Positions 33,012 through 40,064 of a stretch of 40,064 nt of DNA are shown here, piece by piece. The notes under the pieces were generated by a model. It saw nothing but the letters and a program-made list of their open reading frames with translations, did not search any database and was not told the origin of the DNA. Origin of the DNA: Candidatus Poribacteria bacterium (GTDB taxonomy: Bacteria > Poribacteria > WGA-4E > WGA-3G); contig JAJEGI010000156.1 of assembly GCA_022819945.1 (NCBI GenBank), forward strand, positions 1-40,064, read 5' to 3'. Every line of letters begins with the position of its first letter. Position 1 is the stretch's first letter. A program made the position numbers and the translations under genes.

Positions 33012-33452
33012 ATGACCAATACCAAACGCCTATTAGCCGCATCAAAAGCCGTAAGTCCATATTTGCCGGAGAAGGCTCAAAAATTGATGCCTGAGTTCTT
33101 AAAAATAATCCCACATTTACCGAAGAAGGTTCAAAAATTGATGCCTGGTTTGTTAGCATTTCTGCCTTTGGCAATCGAAATCGCCGGACTCTTGTATAAA
33201 CATCGCCAAGAAATCAGAGGTGTTATTGAGAATCTAACCAAACGGACCTCAAAGCAAACTAAAAAGGTGAGTAAGAGGATCGAAGATAATCGCTCCGCTT
33301 TGCCGCAGAAGGTACGTCGTCTGTTGAAATATTTGCCGTATGCCCTTGAAATCGCTAAAGCATATCACAAAAAGAAACACCGAAAAGTCCAGCGTTTAAC
33401 AACTGCGCTCCCGAAGAAGATTAAGAAGAAAATCAGCAAGTTATTAAAATAG
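33012..33452 (+). CDS. Lys-rich protein with internal repeats
   Basis: 146 residues from ATG 33012; a TTG at 33000 is in frame. The protein is very basic. LPEKAQKLMP (18-27) and LPKKVQKLMP (36-45) repeat with an 18-residue period. The block 36-69, ending LAIEIAGLLYKHRQE, recurs in shortened form at 97-125 (LPQKVRRLLKYLPYALEIAK, then Lys/His-rich). A fourth LPKKIKKK closes the protein. One short hydrophobic stretch (46-62) could be membrane-associated. The composition suggests amphipathic helices that bind nucleic acid or membrane; this is inference. The SD is weak. It lies 88 bases after tRNA-Thr. I do not recognise the family. Confidence 0.6.
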   Translation: MTNTKRLLAASKAVSPYLPEKAQKLMPEFLKIIPHLPKKVQKLMPGLLAFLPLAIEIAGLLYKHRQEIRGVIENLTKRTSKQTKKVSKRIEDNRSALPQKVRRLLKYLPYALEIAKAYHKKKHRKVQRLTTALPKKIKKKISKLLK

Positions 33453-33532
33453 TGTTTAAATTTTCTCCGTAGGTCCCGAAATCGCCTTGTAAGACCCCAC
33501 TCCTAAACATATCAGTTTCTTTCCTTTTTCCG

Positions 33533-34654
33533 TTATTCTTCGGATTCCGCTTCAGCAGCAATTTCCTCTTCAAGCGATTTGACATTCGCTAAAACTGTCG
33601 GGTGGGGTTCAATTTCATATACCTTCCGGTACATTTCAAGTGCTTTTACTTTATCCTTAAGAAAACTGCCATAAATCTCAGCCATGCGTTCCCAAGCGCG
33701 GACCTCTTGTGGATCGAGTTCTACAATGCGTTCATAGGCTCGAAGTGCGTTCGCATACCCCCGCGTTTCAATATCCTCTCGTCCAAGTGCCTCCGCACGC
33801 ACCAACCATAAACGAACGAGATCGCTTACAATTTCGTCCATCTCTGGACGTTTTTCGTATGCCTGTTCCAGTACGAGAATTGCCTCTGACTCCAGTCGGC
33901 TCACCTCAGCCAAGTCTTCATCGGTGAATTCCCTGTCTAAGAATCGATAGGCTTGGAGCATTTTGCTGTATGTCCTCGATAATTGAAGCCGAGCAAGGAT
34001 ACCAATAGGTGCTTTTTCAGACGCGATATCTCGGAATTCAGGGTCGTTGTCAATCGCCTGTTTATAGTGTTCAACGGCTTGCTTATACTGTCTATTTCCT
34101 TGATAGAGAACACCGAGAAGATAATGTGCTTCAGCGTTGCTTGGGTCACTTTCGAGCACCGCTAAGAATTCTTCAGTGGCTTGTGCTAACAATTCATCAT
34201 CTAAGCCTTCATCGCGAAGCAGCTTGCCGCGTAAGAGACGCACGTCGGGATGATCGGGTTGAATACGTGCTGCGTGCTCCAAGCGTGCCTTCGCATCTTT
34301 TAGCCAATTGCTCTGTGAGTAGATTTCGGCGATGCGGAGGTTTGCATGCAGACGGACCGCTGCACTTGTCTGTGATACCCCGTTGACCGAGACTTCCTGC
34401 TCTTTTTCGGTAGTCTCTAATGCTTGTAATGCCCGCCAGTAGAACAGAGCCGCATCAACGAGATCCTGTTCCGCGAAGAGCATGTCTGCCTTTTCAATGA
34501 ATGTTGCCGCTTGTGACAAGGGGGGTGCCTCGAGTTCAGCACTGCCGCGCTGGATATAAAGCACTGCAAGCACAATAAAACCGATTACCGCCAATACCTC
34601 TGCATAAATGAGCCAACTGCGTAAGGAAAATAGAGATTTAGTGTTAAATGACAT
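33533..34654 (-). CDS. Membrane-anchored TPR protein
   Basis: 373 residues from ATG 34654 with AAAAGGAG upstream; the open frame runs 13 codons further without an SD. A membrane helix lies at about 13-34 (SWLIYAEVLAVIGFIVLAVL), and the rest is helical with TPR units: LHANLRIAEIYSQSNWLKDA, SNAEAHYLLGVLYQGNRQYK, and EVRAWERMAEIYGSFLKDKV. The acidic C-terminus ends in AEAESEE. Such proteins often act as periplasmic scaffolds. It follows dsbD by 47 bases and belongs to the PorX-like/DsbD operon. Confidence 0.88.
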   Translation of the reverse strand: MSFNTKSLFSLRSWLIYAEVLAVIGFIVLAVLYIQRGSAELEAPPLSQAATFIEKADMLFAEQDLVDAALFYWRALQALETTEKEQEVSVNGVSQTSAAVRLHANLRIAEIYSQSNWLKDAKARLEHAARIQPDHPDVRLLRGKLLRDEGLDDELLAQATEEFLAVLESDPSNAEAHYLLGVLYQGNRQYKQAVEHYKQAIDNDPEFRDIASEKAPIGILARLQLSRTYSKMLQAYRFLDREFTDEDLAEVSRLESEAILVLEQAYEKRPEMDEIVSDLVRLWLVRAEALGREDIETRGYANALRAYERIVELDPQEVRAWERMAEIYGSFLKDKVKALEMYRKVYEIEPHPTVLANVKSLEEEIAAEAESEE

Positions 34655-34701
34655 ATTAACTCCTTTTCGTTGAACTGAAACACAACAGCCCAAACTATAC
34701 G

Positions 34702-36552
34702 CTACTGTCTACCCTTCTCAATTTCATCAAGAATACCGAGCATCTCCTCTGCATCGACAAATCCGGTGAATCGTTTGAGAACAGTCTCATTAGCATCCGT
34801 GAAAATGACGACCGGCAATCCGGGGATCTGATACTTCTCGGTGAGTGCTTTCGTCGTTTCGGAGGTGCGGGTGAAATCGAGTTTAACATTGACATAATCA
34901 GCGAGTCTCGCGGCAACAGCGGGATCCACATACGTCTGGTGATCGAGTTCCTTACACGCAGCACACCAAGCGGCATAAAAATCGAGCATGACGAGTTTGT
35001 CCTCCTGCTTAGCGATTTCAAATCCTTCTGCTTCGTCATAAACCCAATCAAGATGAGGCCCTGCGGGTTGTTGGATACCACCGACAAACATATAGGCACC
35101 GAATACCGCTAACAGGAGTCCACAGGCTTTCTGGAATTTCACACGTGCCGGAATACCGCTGAAACGCTGTGTTAACTTTCCGATCCACAATCCAACAAGA
35201 ACTAACCCGCCAGCGATGCCAAAAAATGGTAGCGAGTTCTGGAGGAAACTCTGCAAGACCGGAAATACATCTTTAAGAAAGTAGAGAGCCATTGTAATAA
35301 TGGCGATCCCAAAAATGTTCTCCAAAACATACATCCATCCACCTGAACGGGGTAACGCAGAAAGCAGCCCGGAAAAGGTGCCGATACCGATAAAGAGAAG
35401 TCCCATTCCAAGTGCGTAAGTGAACATGAGCCAGAATCCGAGGAACAGACTTCCCGTTGTCGCTATATAAGTTAGTACTACTGCTAATGCCGGTCCCGTG
35501 CAAGGTGCAGCGATTACGCCAGCGACCGTTCCCATCGCGAACGCGCCGGCAAACCCGGCACCGCCAACGGTATTCAAGCGATTTTGCACTGCGTATGGCA
35601 ACCGAATTTCAAAAACACCAAACATCGACAGTCCGAGCGTAACGAGAATTAAACTGATGAAACCGACAACCCATGGATTTGCCATTATCTGACCGAATAC
35701 CGCACCTGTTGACGCGACCGCTACGCCTAAAATTGAGTACGTAACGACGATTCCAATCACATAGATAACAGAGAGCAGAAAAGATTTCAAAAAGCCAGCA
35801 GACTCGTTAGCCCCAAAAACAGAGACGGTAATCGGTATGAGCGGGTAAACGCAGGGGGTCAAACTGGTCAAGATCCCACCTGCAAACACGAGTAGGAATG
35901 CCAGCCAAACTTGTCCACCGGAGAGTGCGCGCGCAAGGCTCCCTTCGTCGCCGGTAGAACCCGGTGGTGCCGCGAATTCAACATTAGCCAAAACCGTTTC
36001 ATTAATGCGTTGAACTGTTTCCTCTATGCCAACCACCTCAATAGGTATCGAGAAATCGAGGGTTTCAGGTAACAGACACTGTTCATCGTTACATGCCTGA
36101 TATTGCAGCTGAAAATCCAACGTCCTTAATCCAACCGGAGCCGTCTGGTTTAAGTCAGCTTGGATACCGATGGTGATGGTATCGTGATAGACGGGTGCTT
36201 CTCCGATTGATGCGAGTTTCAGCACATCACCTGCTGGATATACGACTTCCCCAAAAGTGAGATGTGCCACCTCCGGTAAGGTTATTTGGGTCGCGATAAA
36301 CCCTTCCTTTGCTGGATTGGCGTTGACGTGCCATCCTTTAGCAATCTCTACAACGACAGCAATCTGAAATTGACTTCCCGGTTGCACCTTGTCAAGTGAG
36401 AGGTAACTTTTCGCGGAGAGTTTCTCAACGGGTACTTTTTCATCAAGTAGTAAATCTCCAAACGGTGCTTGTGCGTGAATCGGGAAAGTTATCGCAATTA
36501 GTGTTAACAGGCTCCAGAATAGGTATTGATGGTGTTTGATGGTCTTCAACAT
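34702..36552 (-). CDS. dsbD: Thiol:disulfide interchange protein DsbD
   Basis: 616 residues with all three DsbD modules. A signal peptide (1-~28) is followed by the periplasmic alpha domain with C154 and C159 in YQACNDEQC. Eight-helix beta domain with C234 in TPCVYPLIPI and C351 in AAPCTGPALA. C-terminal thioredoxin-like gamma domain with W529-C530-A-A-C533 in YAAWCAACKEL. All six catalytic cysteines are present, so electron transfer from cytosolic thioredoxin to periplasmic substrates should work. It starts 17 bases after the PorX-like stop, and the TPR gene follows at 47 bases. Coupling of oxidative folding with an export regulator is suggested by context. Confidence 0.95.
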   Translation of the reverse strand: MLKTIKHHQYLFWSLLTLIAITFPIHAQAPFGDLLLDEKVPVEKLSAKSYLSLDKVQPGSQFQIAVVVEIAKGWHVNANPAKEGFIATQITLPEVAHLTFGEVVYPAGDVLKLASIGEAPVYHDTITIGIQADLNQTAPVGLRTLDFQLQYQACNDEQCLLPETLDFSIPIEVVGIEETVQRINETVLANVEFAAPPGSTGDEGSLARALSGGQVWLAFLLVFAGGILTSLTPCVYPLIPITVSVFGANESAGFLKSFLLSVIYVIGIVVTYSILGVAVASTGAVFGQIMANPWVVGFISLILVTLGLSMFGVFEIRLPYAVQNRLNTVGGAGFAGAFAMGTVAGVIAAPCTGPALAVVLTYIATTGSLFLGFWLMFTYALGMGLLFIGIGTFSGLLSALPRSGGWMYVLENIFGIAIITMALYFLKDVFPVLQSFLQNSLPFFGIAGGLVLVGLWIGKLTQRFSGIPARVKFQKACGLLLAVFGAYMFVGGIQQPAGPHLDWVYDEAEGFEIAKQEDKLVMLDFYAAWCAACKELDHQTYVDPAVAARLADYVNVKLDFTRTSETTKALTEKYQIPGLPVVIFTDANETVLKRFTGFVDAEEMLGILDEIEKGRQ

Positions 36553-36569
36553 ACGTAAATCCTCCTCAA

Positions 36570-38225
36570 CTACCTCGGTTCAAGCACAATGCAGGGCAAA
36601 ATTATCTCTTCAAGTGAAATACCACCGTGTTGGAAACTGCCTTGGAATATCTCTTTATAAACGTCGAATTGCCTATCATAAACGAAATAGTAGTCCTCTT
36701 TTGCGAGAACATAGTTTTTCTGAGCTGTTTTCCCCGGCAAACGATACGCTTCGGGATCTTTTATAATCCACCCTGCTTCGGGTGCACATGAGATGTTCCT
36801 GCCCTCTTTAAACCGAAGCCCTGTAGTGAGTTCGGCTTGGCTTGAAATCTTCGCGGCGTTTTGACAGCGTAACGAACCGTGATCGGACGTTAAGATGACG
36901 GTAATACCGCGCTCAGCGGCGATTCTGAATATTTCGTAAAGACGCGAATGCTGAAACCACGCGTGCACAAGTGCCCGGAACGCCGCTTCGTCTCGGATCA
37001 GCTGCCGAAGTAAATCTACTTCGTATCGCGCATGCGTCAACATATCCAGAAAATCGACAACAAGTGCCGTCAAACTAATCCTATCTGCGACACTCAGCCA
37101 GTGTAGGTATTGCATCTCGCCGCGTGCATCGAAAATTTTGAAATAATGCAGAGGTGGCTTAAGAGGTATCCCGTGCCGTTCAAACTGCAAGTGCATGAGT
37201 TGTTTTTCATGGCGATTGATGCTTGTGTGTGTATTATCTGGTTCGGCGTGGAGGTCTGGATGTCTTTCAGCAAGTTCGAGCGGAAACAGTCCACTGAAAA
37301 TAGCGTTCCGTGCATAACGGGTCGCTGTCGGCACGATGGAATAATAGTAATCTGTCTTTATGTCAAATAGCGGGTAAAGAAACGGCTCAATTTTCAGCCA
37401 GTGGTCCAACCGCATACAGTCCATAACGACAAATAGTACCTGTTTTCCCGCCTGAATTTCGGGGATGACATATCTGTAAACAACATCCACGGACAGGGTA
37501 GGCGACGTTTTGCCCTCAAGCCAGTGTCTGTAGTTATTCTGAATATAATTAGCGAAGGCGGCGTTTGCCTCCCGTTTCTCCATTTCATGGATGGTTTTAA
37601 GTTCGTCAACATTATGGAGGGTATCCAGTCGAAGTTCCCATTCAACGAGACGAACATAAGTATCAATCCATGCTTGCCAATCGGTACCGGAGGTGCTCCT
37701 TCGCGCTTCTCCACCGGAAATGTGGGTTCGGTTGAAGTTTTGGACGTACGCTTGCGGTGTATATGCTTCCCGAATCGCCTGTTTTTCAAGCATAAATGCA
37801 AGTGATAATGCCAATTGCTTTGAAGCAGTTTCGACTTGACCACTCGCTGGCATCATGAAGATATTGTCAACATCATACAGACTCGCCTGCTGCATCACTT
37901 CCGCTCCTTCCTCAAACGTTAGGAGCATGATCGGAATGTGTGCATCCACCTTCCGAAGACGCGCCAGCAGGTTATCTTCTCGTGTTGTTTCGTCATAACT
38001 CAACAGGACAGCGTGATATGTCTCATCCTTGAGTAAGGCGATACTTTCGGGATCGGCGTCTGTTAAGGTTACCTCATATCCTTGATACTCCAAAAAGCGT
38101 ACGTACGGTTTCAGCGTTGGATATTTTTGTTTTTCGCGATGCGAATCTTTAGGTTGTCCACCAGATTGCACTACATTAGATACCTGATTATCAATCCACA
38201 GAATCCTCCATCTTTTTTCTTGCAT
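36570..38225 (-). CDS. PorX-like REC-PglZ protein with degenerate receiver
   Basis: 551 residues. An N-terminal response-regulator-like domain (1-~145) is followed by a PglZ alkaline-phosphatase-superfamily domain (about 245-550). In Bacteroidetes, PorX has this architecture and regulates type IX secretion. Shared stretches include WFQHSRLYEIF and TATRYARNAIFSGLFPLELA, VVMDCMRLDHW (267-277; D269), LDMLTHARYEVDLLR and ILTSDHGSLR (444-453; D448, H449). The receiver has an insertion at about 14-37 and lacks its key residues: S76 stands at the phosphoacceptor position (LLSYDETT, with D78 two later) and M125 replaces the usual beta5 Lys (FMMPASG). It is first of an operon with dsbD. No other T9SS gene is visible. 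Confidence 0.87.
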   Translation of the reverse strand: MQEKRWRILWIDNQVSNVVQSGGQPKDSHREKQKYPTLKPYVRFLEYQGYEVTLTDADPESIALLKDETYHAVLLSYDETTREDNLLARLRKVDAHIPIMLLTFEEGAEVMQQASLYDVDNIFMMPASGQVETASKQLALSLAFMLEKQAIREAYTPQAYVQNFNRTHISGGEARRSTSGTDWQAWIDTYVRLVEWELRLDTLHNVDELKTIHEMEKREANAAFANYIQNNYRHWLEGKTSPTLSVDVVYRYVIPEIQAGKQVLFVVMDCMRLDHWLKIEPFLYPLFDIKTDYYYSIVPTATRYARNAIFSGLFPLELAERHPDLHAEPDNTHTSINRHEKQLMHLQFERHGIPLKPPLHYFKIFDARGEMQYLHWLSVADRISLTALVVDFLDMLTHARYEVDLLRQLIRDEAAFRALVHAWFQHSRLYEIFRIAAERGITVILTSDHGSLRCQNAAKISSQAELTTGLRFKEGRNISCAPEAGWIIKDPEAYRLPGKTAQKNYVLAKEDYYFVYDRQFDVYKEIFQGSFQHGGISLEEIILPCIVLEPR

Positions 38226-38282
38226 GTTATACCCCTTTTTTTAAACCATAGGCTTGTCAAACAGACCTACATCCTGATGAAA

Positions 38283-38302
38283 CGGACAATTAGGCTTGTC
38301 CG
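38283..38302. repeat. Hairpin upstream of the PorX-like gene
   Basis: CGGACA, loop ATTAGGCT, TGTCCG (6 bp perfect stem). TAGGCTTGTC occurs here and again about 42 bases away (38249-38258) in the same spacer. It may be an operator or a terminator for the converging reading; nothing decides this. Confidence 0.35.
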
Positions 38303-38353
38303 GTATTTTGGGGTGGGCAGTTATGAATCTTCCAACAAAACACAGAACAAAAA

Positions 38354-39673
38354 CTAAATGTTAGAGACAAACCTCCCTGGATTCAACAAACCATCCGCAT
38401 CAAATCTATCTTTAACCTGTTTCATTAAACCGAGCGGGTCTCCGATGTCTCCCCAAACGTCAATATGTCGCTTGAGTTCAGGCGGAGCCACCTCTATAAT
38501 AAGATTTCCTTGTGCCTCCATTGCAGATTGACGGAGCTGCGTTAGCGTGTCCGCGAGTCCTTGAAAATCGGTGTCGGCTGTAACAGGAATCGCGAGATAC
38601 AACACACCACTTCCAAGGAGTGCCATCACTGCCCAACTCGTCTCCACAATTTGTGCAGCAAATTCGGCGATATCCGTGCGTCTTAGGTTCAACTTGGCAA
38701 TCACTGCCGCAGTGTCCGTGTCCTGCGCGGGGAATTCCCGAATAGTTTCTTGAAGGTGCGCTCGCGATTCACCTTCAGTAATTGTGACACCTAATGCACT
38801 ATTTTGTTCCATAATTCCTTGACATTGCGTCAATTGCCATGCGACAGTTTCAGGGTCCCCACCGAACCCAACGACTAACGTCGGTTTTCTCGCATCCGCG
38901 GCGGCACCGATGCCTATATCAGCGTTTACAAATAGATTTACAAACATCGGGAGCAGCTGCGAACCGACAATGCTTAAGCCTGTCCGAACTGCATCTTGAG
39001 TGTTTTCAAACGCTGTTACCAGTATCGCTTCCCGCGCCGGGATTGGCGATAATTTGAGCGTCACTTCAGTAATAATACCGAGCGTTCCGAAAGCACCGAT
39101 ATAAAGTTTGTTGAGATCGTACCCCGCAACATTTTTTACCACTTTGCCGCCGCTTTTAACGACAGTCCCGTTTGCATGAACAACGCGTAATCCCAAGACC
39201 TGATTTCGGGCAGTCCCATATCGTATACGGAGCGACCCACTCGCATTTGTTGCGACAATCCCACCGAGGGTGCATCGGTCTGCAGAGGGTGGGTCCAACG
39301 GAAGATACTGTTGATGCTGTGCCAATTCGGCTTGCAAAGCTGCTAAACGGATACCTGCTTCTACAGTAACGGTTAAATCCGCGGGTTCATATTCCAGAAC
39401 ACTGTTCAGGCGGGTTGTCGCCAGTACGACATCTACTTTCTGCGGCAGATTCCCGATGCTGAGTTTTGTGCCTGCCCCCGCGGGCATCACCAATAAATTC
39501 TGTTCAGCCGCAAATCGGAGGACATCTTGCATTTCTTGAACAGATGCCGGCAAAACAACTACCTTCGGAACGTATCCATCGAAAGTATAAGCAGCAATCT
39601 GCGCCTCTGGTAGGATCCCAGTCTCTCCAACAATATGCTTAAGTTCATCGTGCAATGTACGTGAATTTCCCAT
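38354..39673 (-). CDS. FAD-binding oxidoreductase, GlcD/GlcE-like
   Basis: 439 residues from ATG 39673, chosen because AGAGAAG lies four bases upstream; two further ATGs upstream (39694, 39736) lack an SD. The FAD-binding_4 domain is clear: VVVLPASVQEMQDVL, LVMPAGAGTKLSIG, ADLTVTVEAGIRLAALQAEL, LPLDPPSADRCTLGGIVATN, and NVAGYDLNKLYIGAFGTLGI. The C-terminal GLMKQVKDRFDADGLLNPGR is also typical. It matches the glycolate oxidase FAD subunits GlcD/GlcE and D-lactate-type dehydrogenases. With no iron-sulfur GlcF gene adjacent, the electron acceptor is unknown. It lies 128 bases from the PorX-like gene. Confidence 0.9.
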   Translation of the reverse strand: MGNSRTLHDELKHIVGETGILPEAQIAAYTFDGYVPKVVVLPASVQEMQDVLRFAAEQNLLVMPAGAGTKLSIGNLPQKVDVVLATTRLNSVLEYEPADLTVTVEAGIRLAALQAELAQHQQYLPLDPPSADRCTLGGIVATNASGSLRIRYGTARNQVLGLRVVHANGTVVKSGGKVVKNVAGYDLNKLYIGAFGTLGIITEVTLKLSPIPAREAILVTAFENTQDAVRTGLSIVGSQLLPMFVNLFVNADIGIGAAADARKPTLVVGFGGDPETVAWQLTQCQGIMEQNSALGVTITEGESRAHLQETIREFPAQDTDTAAVIAKLNLRRTDIAEFAAQIVETSWAVMALLGSGVLYLAIPVTADTDFQGLADTLTQLRQSAMEAQGNLIIEVAPPELKRHIDVWGDIGDPLGLMKQVKDRFDADGLLNPGRFVSNI

Positions 39674-39759
39674 ATACTTCTCTTTCTCTATCATTACAGC
39701 AAAACACGGGTACCCCGGCTGCAAGTCAAGCAACAATTACATTTGCCTCTATCACTCCG

Positions 39760-40062
39760 CTATCCCTCCACATTAATCTGGTCAAGACTGAGGTTGATTC
39801 GTCTCGTCCAGTAGTACTCTCCTGACTTGCTATCAAGGTATTCCATTTTGTCACCGGTACTTGAGATGCTGCCGTCAGTGTCAAATTTATTTCCTAATGC
39901 AGAACCAAAAGTGTCAATAAATCGCTCATAACTGTGTGTAGGAATGACAGGTATCTTGTCTGCTTTCGTAATAATAATGCGAACCGAGAATTCATTCCCA
40001 CTGACATGTTCAACAGATTCAACTTCAGTGACATCTTGCAGTAAATCTCGGATAGCGTTGAT
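39760..40062 (-). CDS. Hypothetical protein, 3' part only
   Basis: A minus-strand frame enters from the right edge and ends at TAG (39762-39760), giving 100 residues. It opens INAIRDLLQDVTEVESVEHV, has a strand SVRIIITKADKIPV, and ends DQINVEG. It looks like a small alpha/beta protein; no family recognised. It is 86 bases upstream of the FAD oxidoreductase on the same strand and may share its transcript. The start lies outside the window. Confidence 0.6.
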   Translation of the reverse strand: MNAIRDLLQDVTEVESVEHVSGNEFSVRIIITKADKIPVIPTHSYERFIDTFGSALGNKFDTDGSISSTGDKMEYLDSKSGEYYWTRRINLSLDQINVEG

Positions 40063-40064
40063 AA

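Noticed and set aside
38226..38270. TTGACA followed by TATAAC before the PorX-like gene
   Set aside because: The spacer would be 23 bases and the -10 would touch the ATG, so it is unlikely to be the promoter.

Overview
The window is a gene-dense bacterial chromosome segment with no rRNA, CRISPR array or recognisable transposase. Several features fit an uncultivated lineage such as Candidatus Poribacteria: an actinobacterial-type xylose isomerase, a DCC/lipase-maturation-factor fusion, PQQ-like propeller proteins, a DegT-type aminotransferase and a TAXI receptor. That placement is an inference from gene content and was not tested by phylogeny.

Layout. (1) 1-2100: an accessory-looking stretch with a cut-off unknown gene, a T5orf172/GIY-YIG-type protein, a possible nuclease-like protein and a short possible coding remnant. 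(2) 2132-6361, minus strand: xylose isomerase, CstA, a membrane protein with 11-residue repeats, and a small unknown protein, probably one operon behind a good promoter at 6416-6444. (3) 6490-12347, minus: a cyclase-family hydrolase, a CCA-adding-type nucleotidyltransferase, a site-2 protease, ScpA, ScpB and threonine synthase. ScpB and threonine synthase overlap. (4) 12509-17559: a GNAT acetyltransferase (plus), then an inositol-monophosphatase-family enzyme, the DCC-LMF fusion and a DegT aminotransferase (minus). Two intergenic spaces here hold hairpin elements. (5) 18019-26651: an iron-type alcohol dehydrogenase and a PQQ-like propeller; a chorismate-lyase-like protein; then a plus-strand run of HemN-like radical SAM enzyme, PaaK-like CoA ligase, two small antitoxin-like ORFs with their own promoter, a flavin halogenase-like oxidoreductase and an orphan TAXI lipoprotein. 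(6) 26915-32924: a PreP-like M16C protease, two tandem full-length dnaN genes, each with its own promoter, then tRNA-Phe and tRNA-Thr. (7) 33012-40064: a Lys-rich repeat protein; a minus-strand operon of a PorX-like REC-PglZ protein, DsbD and a TPR protein; a GlcD/GlcE-like FAD oxidoreductase; and a cut-off gene.

Most notable: the duplicated sliding clamp, in which copy 1 has lost the conserved Gly of the TDG motif in the partner-binding pocket; the PorX-like protein, whose receiver domain lacks the usual phosphoacceptor Asp and the beta5 Lys and which is coupled to DsbD; and the chorismate lyase / radical SAM / aryl-CoA ligase / halogenase-like neighbourhood, which could form an undescribed aromatic pathway. 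Seven of the nine sigma70-type promoters read by eye also carry an extended -10 TGN.
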